Positions 56,517 through 63,972 of a stretch of 64,000 bases of DNA are shown here, one piece after another. The stretch comes from Ginsengibacter hankyongi (GTDB taxonomy: Bacteria; Bacteroidota; Bacteroidia; Chitinophagales; Chitinophagaceae). The notes below the pieces were generated by a model, which made no database searches, was not told the DNA's origin, and saw nothing but the letters and a program-made list of their open reading frames with translations. Location of the stretch: the NCBI RefSeq assembly GCF_008710285.1, contig NZ_VYQF01000001.1:1249501-1313500 (forward strand), read 5' to 3'. The position numbers and the translations under genes are program-made. Within the stretch, counting starts at the first letter, position 1; every line of letters starts with the position of its first letter.

Positions 56517-56536
56517 AAGCTGCCCGCAGGCAGCTT
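56517..56536 (-). terminator. Hairpin downstream of DUF6266 gene (distal)
   Basis: A perfect 8-bp stem (AAGCTGCC / GGCAGCTT, 4-nt loop) followed on the minus strand by a further T-rich stretch (TTTATTTATGG). It is about 90 nt past the DUF6266 stop and fits an intrinsic terminator. Confidence 0.65.
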
Positions 56537-56594
56537 CAACAGGGATGGCTCTAAAGGCAGGTAATTAACGTATAGGCCTAACTGTTATAAAAGG

Positions 56595-56608
56595 GCGGCC
56601 CGGGCCGC
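56595..56608 (-). terminator. GC-rich palindrome downstream of DUF6266 gene (proximal)
   Basis: GCGGCCCGGGCCGC is a perfect 14-bp palindrome only 21 nt after the DUF6266 stop; on the minus strand it is followed by CCTTTTAT. It can act as a first terminator or RNA 3' end, with the second hairpin 60 nt on. Confidence 0.5.
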
Positions 56609-56628
56609 TCTTTCGTCTGGTAATGGTT

Positions 56629-57267
56629 TTAGCTAACCGTTACCTCACCGGTAAAAATACTGGTGGCAACACTCTTTCCGTCTTCAGCAATGAAACCGAT
56701 GTAGGTCTCAACTGCAAGGCCCGAAAAAGGCAACAGGTTCAGTTCACCCGCCAGGTCGCTTCTTAGGCCGCCCACCGTTGTGTAAATAGCCTGCTTTTGC
56801 AACGGGCAATAAGCAACCAAAATGGCCTGGTCAGTAGCCTTTGCTGTACCTACGCCGGAGTTATCTGTCCAGCTAAAAGTAACCAGGCTGCCTGCTCCCG
56901 CCGTTACTGCCGGCCCCAACACGTTAGGCAGGTCTCCCCTGCTTACCAGTGCCAGCGAATAATCGATCGTAAACGAAGGATACATACCGGTTATGGCATT
57001 TTTAATGTTGTAGCCAAAGGCATTATTAATGCCCGTCATTTTAATTGCAAAATCGCGAAAACTGATGTTAAGCAAACCCGCCATAGGCTGAAGAAAGCGC
57101 ATAATGAGCCCGAATTTCAATTGCTGCTCCAACTGCTTTTGGCTGGCGTTAAAATTGCGGCGGCTGGCCTGGCTGCGCATATAATTTATGCCTTTCCAGG
57201 TGCCTCCAATTACTGTTCCTACTTTGCCGGAGAAACCTCCGAGGATACCTTTGTTGATGGTTCCCAT
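56629..57267 (-). CDS. DUF6266 family protein
   Basis: A 212-residue protein opening MGTINKGILGGFSGKVGTV and continuing GTWKGINYMRS, the recognisable start of DUF6266, an uncharacterised Bacteroidota family often found in many copies. The remainder alternates beta segments (LVTFSWTDNSG, AILVAYCP, ETYIGFIAEDGK) and may be a beta-sandwich. There is no signal peptide, so its location is unclear. Two tandem hairpins lie downstream. The function is unknown; phage-like or secreted particle roles are speculation. Confidence 0.82.
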   Translation of the reverse strand: MGTINKGILGGFSGKVGTVIGGTWKGINYMRSQASRRNFNASQKQLEQQLKFGLIMRFLQPMAGLLNISFRDFAIKMTGINNAFGYNIKNAITGMYPSFTIDYSLALVSRGDLPNVLGPAVTAGAGSLVTFSWTDNSGVGTAKATDQAILVAYCPLQKQAIYTTVGGLRSDLAGELNLLPFSGLAVETYIGFIAEDGKSVATSIFTGEVTVS

Positions 57268-57510
57268 AAAATGTAGATTTAGAAATTAAAAAAATAAAAT
57301 ACCATGCTTCATACGTTGCTTGCAAATTGTGTATACGCTTGTGTGAAGCGAATAGATAACGGGCAACTGTTAGCGAATATTTGCAGGTGGTAAATTTTAC
57401 CGTACTATTCCAGGTACCGTTGCAGAATTCACCTTTGTGTGATTCTTTTCCACTCTTTACAATTTTATACCACTCTATTCCACAACACCATAAGAAAAGA
57501 TTAAACCAAA

Positions 57511-57644
57511 GAACACTAATCACTCAAAGAATGCATGTCCCTTGGTGCCCTCTGTGCCTTAGTGGTAAAAAAAAGAAGTGGACCTCAAAGACGCTCAGTA
57601 CATAAAGAATTAATTCCTCTCCGCGTTCCTTTGCACCTTTGTGG
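57511..57644. repeat. 9-nt-periodic degenerate CTTTGTG-like element with alternating orientation
   Basis: Four blocks are visible. Block B (57540-57566) reads CCTTGGTGC, CCTCTGTGC, CTTAGTGGT; block D (57619-57644) reads CTCCGCGTT, CCTTTGCAC, CTTTGTGGC. Blocks A (57511-57532) and C (57577-57600) show the same pattern on the opposite strand, for example CTTTGAGTG, ATTAGTGTT. The element therefore alternates in orientation with a period of 9. Similar ACCACxxAGGxCAC-like intergenic stretches occur in many bacteria, but I could not confirm a family. Confidence 0.6.
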
Positions 57645-57745
57645 CAATAAAACCTTAATGGGAAATGAAAGAAACAAACACAACGCTCCATCAAAAAAAT
57701 CACGCATATGCTTTGACGTTACAATTAAAATGCATAGTTTACCGC

Positions 57746-57797
57746 TTTGATTGAAAACCACCTCATTTAACAAAACCATTTTATCATTTCAATCAAA
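57746..57797. repeat. Perfect 11-bp inverted repeat upstream of HTH gene
   Basis: TTTGATTGAAA at 57746-57756 and TTTCAATCAAA at 57787-57797 are exact reverse complements separated by 30 nt. The right arm ends 5 nt before the ATG of the HTH gene. This fits an operator bound by a dimer, an RNA stem covering the start, or arms of a small mobile element. Confidence 0.65.
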
Positions 57798-57802
57798 AAC
57801 AA

Positions 57803-58168
57803 ATGAAAAACAACCAACAACGGGTTGCAGGCAATTCCATTTCTTCTTTGTACAAATCCGAAGAGACACCCAAAGAATTTGCGTACCACATGCCACCCGG
57901 AACAAAATTCAGTGATATCTTAATGGATGTACAGGAGGTATGCCAGGAATTGCACATGAGCAAGCGCAAGGTGTACAACCTGCGCAGGGCAAGTATCCTA
58001 TCCTACACCAGTTTAAGCAACGACGGCAAAGCCTATTTTTTCAGGCAGGAGATAGCTGGCATGCTGGAAGCGAATACCGTCATCGGGAAAAATAGTTTGA
58101 TGAAGAAGTTCGGTATCAGCGGCTGGCTCACCAGCATCACTTCTTTTTTATCTTTTTTTGATTTATAG
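57803..58168 (+). CDS. Helix-turn-helix DNA-binding protein
   Basis: A 121-residue protein. From about residue 40 the segment LMDVQEVCQELHMSKRKVYNLRRASIL resembles the HTH_17/MerR-excisionase type common in Bacteroidota, followed by the wing-like YTSLSNDGKAYFFRQEIAGML. The last 20 residues are hydrophobic (SGWLTSITSFLSFFDL). Such proteins are often excisionases or regulators next to mobile or variable genes. No integrase is present here. Start ATG 57803 lies directly after the inverted repeat, so autoregulation is plausible. Confidence 0.7.
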   Translation: MKNNQQRVAGNSISSLYKSEETPKEFAYHMPPGTKFSDILMDVQEVCQELHMSKRKVYNLRRASILSYTSLSNDGKAYFFRQEIAGMLEANTVIGKNSLMKKFGISGWLTSITSFLSFFDL

Positions 58169-58496
58169 CAGATTGTAAGATTACTTTTTCCAAGGGTAAT
58201 CGTTCGTTATTACGAGCCATGTTTTATTCTATTGCGTATTGAATAGGTAACGGCGGAGATACTGGTTTCGTAGGATGCCATTCGCCATACCTGGATAAAG
58301 ATCGGTCTCATCAGGCTTTTCCTGCAGACAATGAAAATTGTCTACTTTTAAAACGTACTCAAAAGGGGTGAAGGTGAAGATCGGCCGACGATCTATTTGT
58401 ATATTTTCTTGAAGCGCTCTGCGATTCGAGCGAAAAACCTTACAAAAAAGAAGCGTTAGTTTTAATAGATAGGCAGGAATGCGATCAACTTCTACT
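58169..58496. other. Intergenic region with decayed sorting-domain end
   Basis: 328 nt. The first 190 nt show nothing recognisable; the last part (58366-58470) is the pseudogene fragment described separately. A few small inverted or AT-rich stretches are unremarkable. Confidence 0.5.
58366..58470 (+). pseudogene. Remnant of a T9SS type B (CHU_C) C-terminal domain
   Basis: The frame starting at 58393 reads LFVYFLEALCDSSEKPYK then KEALVLI, closely matching the end of the PKD protein (VFVYYLEALCDVGDKLYK then KGSVVLIR). The DNA is also similar, for example GAAGCGCT-TGCGAT in both. The intact copy ends TTTTAATAAGATAG; the fragment has TTTTAATAGATAG, one base less, so the stop is lost, and a second frame break lies near 58390. 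It is a 3' end without a gene, overlapped at its continuation by the convergent beta-helix gene. Confidence 0.8.
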
Positions 58497-60386
58497 TCAT
58501 AACTTAAATAAGATGACAGATGTGAAAGGGTGCAGCGTTATGGAGCTATTATAGACGGAATCAAAAAAATCTTTGTAAGGACTTGAAAGCTTAATTGTAG
58601 TATCTGTCAGGTTACGATTATGTAAGAACAGAGGGACACTCGTGCCTGGGGACGTATTAACTTCGAATGTTGAATGAGCATCCTGCCCGCTGATATTCGC
58701 CCAATCTTTTAGATTATAATAAACTTCGTGGTGATTAAAATTGCTTCCGGCGTAGTAATTACTATCCACTGTGTTAATCAAATCTCCATACGAATTTTTT
58801 ATATTTGAGTATTGTGCACCCGTTATCAAAATAACATTGTGCTTAATATTAAAATCGCCGCCTGGCGTGTCTATATGTGTAATTTCAATTCCATTTCCGG
58901 TACTATTAAAAATTAAATTATTAGTAACGGTTATACTATGTGAATGATTGATATTAATACCCGCATATAAGCAATTTGAAATGGAGTTCGAATCTATTAT
59001 AATCCTTCGCGAATGATCGTCTAAATATATGCCCGGGGCGGCAGACGATCCATGAGCACCGTCTAAAGTTCCTAAGGGAGCGCCTATACCATTTAACACG
59101 ATATTTGACCTGATAATACTACCATCGTTATAATCTGGAGAATAACCCCCGACGACAGTATATATTCCTCCCCCATCATCGGTATTTAAGCAAAAAGTAT
59201 TCACATAATTATGATAAACAAAGCTGCTCTTTCCATGAAACATAATGCCTATATAACCAGAGTTATCAACCTCATTTCCTATTATATTTGAAGTATCTCC
59301 ATAAACATTAATGCCAAGAGCCTTATCAAAATAGTATAAGGCCATCCCCTTTATAGTTCCCGAATGGGTTATATAATTATTTGAAATGTTAGTATGCGGA
59401 CAAGGTAATATCGCCGATGAAGATATTCCTAAAGTAATTCCACTTGCAAGGCTATTTTGAATGCTATCATTTTCGATGGTGGTATAGTTAGATAATAGCC
59501 CATAAATTGCAAATGAGCCATTGTTGTTTACAGAGCAATTTTTAATCGTTATGGAATTTGAAGCATTAATGTCAATAGCAGAAAAATTTGAACCTTGAAA
59601 ACTTAACCCATCAACAGTTATAAATTTCCTATGGTTTAAATACACCAGTGTGTCAATTGTTGACGCCTGAACATTTGGTGCTGCAGGAGCATAAACACTT
59701 AAAGTAGTTCCTGAATAAACCCATTCATCTAATGTATCTAATACCTGCAAAGTGTTTCGTATAAAATATCCATTGCCTCCATATTGCGGTACATAAGTAA
59801 GTGCAGGGGAAAGATTCAATGTACCTCCTGACTGGGAAGTAATTTTGGTAACGTCAATTATATAATGCGCATCTCTGACAACTGCTTCTGCCCCGGCATA
59901 ATTTGGTGTTCCACTAAGATCCCCGGCTATTTGATTTCTGCCTGAGTATGAAGTAAAAATTAGATAGCCTGAATTGGGATAGCGTGCCTTATGCCCTACG
60001 ACGTTATTGATTAAAACCATATTAAGATAGCTGTCATTAACAGTACCGGCCCAAATATTATGGCCTGCACTTTTCATTGCGATATGTTGAAATCCGGTTA
60101 TAACTGGTTTATTGCCGACTCCATAGGCACCGAAATAAAGGCTGTCAGCTGACACCTTTAGCTCACCGTAGAAACTATCACCACGATTAAAAAATATGCT
60201 ATCACGTTTTGTAATTGTAAATGAATTTAATTTATTTAATGTACCCCATGCAGTACGGGGAGACATGCCATTATTAGCATCGTTACCGGATGTAGACACA
60301 TAATATTTTGTCGCGTTTGCCTGCAAAGAGCTAAATGATAGTATTATGAATGCCAGTTTTATTGGGGCGAAAGTGTATTTTATCAC
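58497..60386 (-). CDS. Right-handed parallel beta-helix protein
   Basis: A 629-residue secreted protein. A signal peptide (core LAFIILSFSSLQANA) is followed by TKYYVSTSGNDANNGMSP, the usual opening of pectate-lyase-like or NosD-type proteins. Repeated strand-turn motifs (NITHSGTIKG, GNEVDNSGYIG, NSISNCLYAGININ, SITVTNNLIFN) build a long beta-helix, about residues 240-560. There is no T9SS sorting domain, and the last 70 residues look like a small terminal cap. Probable carbohydrate-active or polysaccharide-binding protein. The start is GTG at 60386. Confidence 0.85.
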   Translation of the reverse strand: MIKYTFAPIKLAFIILSFSSLQANATKYYVSTSGNDANNGMSPRTAWGTLNKLNSFTITKRDSIFFNRGDSFYGELKVSADSLYFGAYGVGNKPVITGFQHIAMKSAGHNIWAGTVNDSYLNMVLINNVVGHKARYPNSGYLIFTSYSGRNQIAGDLSGTPNYAGAEAVVRDAHYIIDVTKITSQSGGTLNLSPALTYVPQYGGNGYFIRNTLQVLDTLDEWVYSGTTLSVYAPAAPNVQASTIDTLVYLNHRKFITVDGLSFQGSNFSAIDINASNSITIKNCSVNNNGSFAIYGLLSNYTTIENDSIQNSLASGITLGISSSAILPCPHTNISNNYITHSGTIKGMALYYFDKALGINVYGDTSNIIGNEVDNSGYIGIMFHGKSSFVYHNYVNTFCLNTDDGGGIYTVVGGYSPDYNDGSIIRSNIVLNGIGAPLGTLDGAHGSSAAPGIYLDDHSRRIIIDSNSISNCLYAGININHSHSITVTNNLIFNSTGNGIEITHIDTPGGDFNIKHNVILITGAQYSNIKNSYGDLINTVDSNYYAGSNFNHHEVYYNLKDWANISGQDAHSTFEVNTSPGTSVPLFLHNRNLTDTTIKLSSPYKDFFDSVYNSSITLHPFTSVILFKL

Positions 60387-60531
60387 CTGCTATAAGTTAA
60401 ACGATTTGATGTTTTAGTTTAGCGTCGAAGAATTAGACCTTGCAAGACGGGATGTGTTTAATTTGATCCGTTCTCAAATATGTATTCATTTCCAGCTCTA
60501 AAACTAAAGTTATAGTTTAATTAGAATTATT

Positions 60532-61467
60532 TTAATTCGCTAAAGGATGATAATCACCTTTTAAGCCAATTGGATTAGCATGCCTGATATCGTGTACGAT
60601 TTCGATAGCCTTTTTGGTTTCTCCTATACGAAAACCTTCTCCGGAAAGAATCCCTTCGTATGATTTTGTATGTAAGTCTGTAAATCCGTCGCTAAATTCA
60701 AGTTCCCGGCCTTGTATCTGGATAGACCTAAAAGTCCTTTTTCCAAGGTTTCGTATTTCTTCCGGAATTGTTTCTTCGTTTATGCTTAAGAACCACCTTA
60801 CACGAGCTTTTTCCAGTTCCAGATATCCCGAAGCCCTATCGTGCGTATGAATATGTACAATATTTTGTTTTACGTCCCCAAATACCCAGGTTAACATGTC
60901 ATAAAAATGCACGCCTATATTAGTCGCAATACCTCCGGATTTACTAATATCTCCTTTCCACGAAGTATAATACCAGTGTCCCCTTGAAGTAAGGTAGGTT
61001 AAATCAACATCGTGAACCTTATCTCCGGGGCCATTCATTACCATTTCTCTGAGTGCTATTATAGCAGGGTGAAGGCGGAGCTGTAGGATCGAAAAAATAT
61101 GCTTATTGGTTTCCCGTTCAATTTCCTGCAGGGCATCAATATTCCATGGGTTTAATACTACTGGTTTTTCACAGATCACATCAGCGTTGTTTCTTAGTCC
61201 AAACCGTATATGGCTATCATGCAAATAATTGGGAGAACAAACTGAGACATAGTGAATCGGTTTTTCTTTTCTTTTTAATTTGTCTATATGCCTGTCGAAT
61301 CTTTCAAACTCAACAAAAAAATCAGCATTCGGAAAGTAACTGTCTATTATTCCTACACTGTCAAAAGGATCCATAGCAGCTACGAGATTATTTCCGGTAT
61401 TTTTTATGGCTTTTAAATGTCGGGGAGCAATATAGCCTGCTGCCCCTATTAATGCAAAATCTTTCAT
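60532..61467 (-). CDS. Gfo/Idh/MocA oxidoreductase, WlbA/WbpB-like
   Basis: A 311-residue NAD-dependent oxidoreductase. The N-terminus FALIGAAGYIAPRHLKAI is the Rossmann nucleotide fold, Glu100-Lys101-Pro102 is the catalytic EKP motif, and VSVCSPNYLHDSHI is typical of the group. WlbA/WbpB enzymes oxidise UDP-N-acetylglucosaminuronate at C3 in making diacetamido sugars. The neighbouring DegT aminotransferase is what that pathway needs next. The start is ATG 61467; 89 nt downstream of the sugar transferase. Confidence 0.85.
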   Translation of the reverse strand: MKDFALIGAAGYIAPRHLKAIKNTGNNLVAAMDPFDSVGIIDSYFPNADFFVEFERFDRHIDKLKRKEKPIHYVSVCSPNYLHDSHIRFGLRNNADVICEKPVVLNPWNIDALQEIERETNKHIFSILQLRLHPAIIALREMVMNGPGDKVHDVDLTYLTSRGHWYYTSWKGDISKSGGIATNIGVHFYDMLTWVFGDVKQNIVHIHTHDRASGYLELEKARVRWFLSINEETIPEEIRNLGKRTFRSIQIQGRELEFSDGFTDLHTKSYEGILSGEGFRIGETKKAIEIVHDIRHANPIGLKGDYHPLAN

Positions 61468-61556
61468 TCTAAAATAAATTTATTTGATTCTAACTAATGA
61501 ATACTGTTGAATATCGATACCTACCTAAGTAACTCAAGTCTTACTTTGGATTTGCT

Positions 61557-62150
61557 TTAATTCTTTTTTATTATGTGCCATAGGGTTAAAAAAATGAGAC
61601 GGAAGTATTCTTTCATGCCATAGCTTTGAATATATTTCATATTCAAGCGAATTTTGTCAGGCAAGATTTCTTCGACATAAACTTTTTCAGGGTTTACCGC
61701 CGAACCCAAAATAAAATTTTCATTAACATACTCTATTGATGCATAGTCGGTGATGCCTGGTCTAACACTTAGTACTTTTCTTTGTTCGGGTGTGTATAGA
61801 TTAACAAAATACCTTAGCTCAGGGCGGGGTCCAACCAAACTCATATCCCCCTTTAAAACATTGAAAAGCTGCGGTAACTCATCTAATTTAAATCGCCGGA
61901 TAAAGGCCCCGGTTTTCGTCATTCTTGGATCTCTTTCGCCTACGGTTATTAAACCGTTTTTATCTGATCCGATCCGCATGGAACGGAATTTTAATAATTT
62001 AAAATCAACCCCATTTCTCCCAACCCTTTTTTGAATGTAAAATCCACCACCCCTGCTTTCCATCGCTACCAATAAATAAATCATCACCAAAAGTGGAGAT
62101 AAAATAAGGATGCCTAACAAAGAAAACAAAATATCAAAAAATCGGATCAT
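61557..62150 (-). CDS. Initiating sugar transferase (PglC-like)
   Basis: A 197-residue small phosphoglycosyl transferase. One hydrophobic segment (about 6-28) precedes the catalytic region with KFRSMRIGSDKNG, TKTGAFIRRFKLDELPQLFNVLKGD and MSLVGPRPEL, then RPGITDYASI. It moves a sugar-1-phosphate onto undecaprenyl phosphate, starting polysaccharide or glycan assembly. Size fits PglC without the extra N-terminal membrane domain of WbaP. It overlaps the aminotransferase gene by 4 nt (ATGA). Confidence 0.93.
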   Translation of the reverse strand: MIRFFDILFSLLGILILSPLLVMIYLLVAMESRGGGFYIQKRVGRNGVDFKLLKFRSMRIGSDKNGLITVGERDPRMTKTGAFIRRFKLDELPQLFNVLKGDMSLVGPRPELRYFVNLYTPEQRKVLSVRPGITDYASIEYVNENFILGSAVNPEKVYVEEILPDKIRLNMKYIQSYGMKEYFRLIFLTLWHIIKKN

Positions 62151-63367
62151 CCTCTTTCAATGACATTTTCGCAAGCCTCAATTACTATTTTAATAACAAA
62201 CGCCACTTCCCCATCTGTTAATTGAGGGTAAACCGGCAAAGATATTTCACCGGCAAAATTCTTATAAGATTGCGGATAGTCTGCCATTTGATAGCCCTGT
62301 TCCCTAAAAAAGCTGAGCATAGGCATAGGTATAAAATGTACGTTAACAGCCACCTCGTGTTTTGCGATTTCTTCAATTATCGCATCCCGCTCTTCTTCTG
62401 AAACATTCCTTATGCGCAATGCATAAATATGATAGGAACTTTCCTTTCCGTTACATTTAGAGGGGGGCAGAATTGCCCAATTATATTTGCTAAAAGCGCT
62501 ATTGTATTTTTCGAATACCCGTTTACGCTCTTTTAATAATTCCGGGTATTGCCGCATTTGCGCCAATCCAATAGCAGCATTCACATCAGCCATATTTATT
62601 TTCATTCCCAGGCCCACAATATCGTAACGCCACCCACCAGCTTTACTCTTTGAAAAAGCATCTTTAGTTTGGCAATTCAAAGTCATTTGACGCAATTCCT
62701 TATATAATTCGTTATTGTCAAAGGATCGAGGTAAATTCAAACAAATGGCCCCACCTTCAGCGGTAGTAACATTTTTTACAGCGTGAAGAGAAAAAATGGC
62801 TACATCCGTTTCACAACCCGTTAGAATGTCCTTTTTATACCAGGCGCCCAACGAATGAGCAGCATCATTTATTACAAGTATTCGCCCTAATTTTTGCTGA
62901 ACCGTAGAACTTGGCTGAAACATCTTCAATACATCTTCATCCTTTACCAACGACATTATATCATCATAATCACAAGGGAAGCCGGCAATATCAACCGGAA
63001 TAATCGCTTTCGTTTTTGGTGTAATTGCTTTGCGAATAGCCTCCACCGAAATATTAAAATCTTCGCCACAATCCACCATTACTGGTGTTGCCCCAGCATG
63101 CAATACCGCTAAAGCAGTAGCGCTGTAGGTATACGCTGGTACAATCACTTCATCACCAGTTGTCACCCCTAGCCATTTCAGCATCATAATAGCGCCTGAA
63201 GTCCATGAATTCACACACAACACTTCTTTCGCTCCGCAAAACTTTTTAATTTCATCTTCCAAAGCCTTTACTTTAGGTCCCGTTGTAATCCAGCCGGATT
63301 TTAATGAATCAACAACTTCGTTGATAACAGCATCGTCTATATATGGTGGAGCAAAGCTTATTTTCAT
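62147..63367 (-). CDS. DegT/DnrJ/EryC1/StrS aminotransferase
   Basis: A 406-residue PLP-dependent sugar aminotransferase. The PLP lysine is Lys198 in SLHAVKNVTTAEGGAI; other conserved parts are SWTSGAIMMLKWLG, VPAYTYSATALAVL and NDAAHSLGAWY. It adds an amino group to a keto-sugar nucleotide, as PglE or WbpE do. Upstream is a GNAT gene (5-nt gap), downstream the sugar transferase (4-nt overlap), so all three are in one transcript. Confidence 0.93.
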   Translation of the reverse strand: MKISFAPPYIDDAVINEVVDSLKSGWITTGPKVKALEDEIKKFCGAKEVLCVNSWTSGAIMMLKWLGVTTGDEVIVPAYTYSATALAVLHAGATPVMVDCGEDFNISVEAIRKAITPKTKAIIPVDIAGFPCDYDDIMSLVKDEDVLKMFQPSSTVQQKLGRILVINDAAHSLGAWYKKDILTGCETDVAIFSLHAVKNVTTAEGGAICLNLPRSFDNNELYKELRQMTLNCQTKDAFSKSKAGGWRYDIVGLGMKINMADVNAAIGLAQMRQYPELLKERKRVFEKYNSAFSKYNWAILPPSKCNGKESSYHIYALRIRNVSEEERDAIIEEIAKHEVAVNVHFIPMPMLSFFREQGYQMADYPQSYKNFAGEISLPVYPQLTDGEVAFVIKIVIEACENVIERG

Positions 63368-63372
63368 AATTC

Positions 63373-63972
63373 TCAGGCTATTTTTTTTATCATTCGATAC
63401 ATTCTTCGATTAGGATATGCGATAAAATCATAATAGACCTCATATCCTAAGCCTTTATAAAATTGTATCGCTTTTTCATTATTATTGAAATCGGTAGTGA
63501 GAGATAAAGAAGAACAACCCCTTAATAGCATTTGTCTTTCAAACTCTATTAATAAATTTTTTCCGATACCTTGTCCCTGTTTATTAACCGATACGCCTAT
63601 CGAAAGTAATTCCGCATAGTCGCCATCATCCTGAAAGTCCTTGTGAGTTTTGGTAAAGTTCTTAAACAACCGGGATAAAGATGATATTTGAGTAAATAAC
63701 AATCGGAAGCCAATAAACGAAAATTGAAGAAAGTTGTTGATTATTAGTTGTTTATTGAATCCCTTAGATAAACTAGTAGCGGCAAAAAAGCCGCACAACT
63801 CCTTTTCATTATAAAGACCCACTAATATTGCTTTTTTATCCTTACGCACCGAGTCATAATAAACGGTAAGAAAATGGTCGCCGAGTTCAGTAAGAAAAAA
63901 ACCTTTGAATGAATCTTTATGAACCTCAACGACCTGGGGCACGTCCTCTCTTTCAATCCTTTTTATTTCCAT
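63373..63972 (-). CDS. GNAT family N-acetyltransferase
   Basis: A 199-residue acetyltransferase. The acetyl-CoA binding segment GVSVNKQGQGIGKNLLIEFERQ and the following NEKAIQFYKGLGYEVY are typical of GNAT. With the aminotransferase next to it, it may acetylate the new amino group on the sugar nucleotide, as GNAT enzymes such as PseH do; PglD instead uses a hexapeptide-repeat fold. ATG 63972 is used; TTG 63975 is an alternative. Its start overlaps the 3' end of an upstream frame. Confidence 0.85.
   Translation of the reverse strand: MEIKRIEREDVPQVVEVHKDSFKGFFLTELGDHFLTVYYDSVRKDKKAILVGLYNEKELCGFFAATSLSKGFNKQLIINNFLQFSFIGFRLLFTQISSLSRLFKNFTKTHKDFQDDGDYAELLSIGVSVNKQGQGIGKNLLIEFERQMLLRGCSSLSLTTDFNNNEKAIQFYKGLGYEVYYDFIAYPNRRMYRMIKKIA

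Larger units (their letters stand above)
56219..56628. other. Intergenic region after the PKD gene
   Basis: 410 nt. It contains two tandem hairpins (56517-56536 and 56595-56608) that fit terminators for the minus-strand DUF6266 gene, and a 16-codon plus-strand frame (56464-56514, MAVGGSGKSSRATFHK) that is probably accidental. Composition is more G+C-rich than the flanking core genes. Confidence 0.5.
57268..57802. other. Intergenic region with periodic repeat and inverted repeat
   Basis: 535 nt between DUF6266 and the HTH gene, which diverge. It contains the 9-nt-periodic block (57511-57644) and the inverted repeat 57746-57797. Apparent short open frames across it are by-products of the repeat. 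Confidence 0.6.

Noticed and set aside
57381-57750. Overlapping small frames between the DUF6266 and HTH genes
   Set aside because: Their Cys/Leu/Val-rich peptides are direct translations of the 9-nt-periodic repeat.
56219-58496. Prophage or integrative element
   Set aside because: No integrase, recombinase, capsid or terminase and no tRNA attachment site were found; only an HTH and a DUF6266 gene are present.
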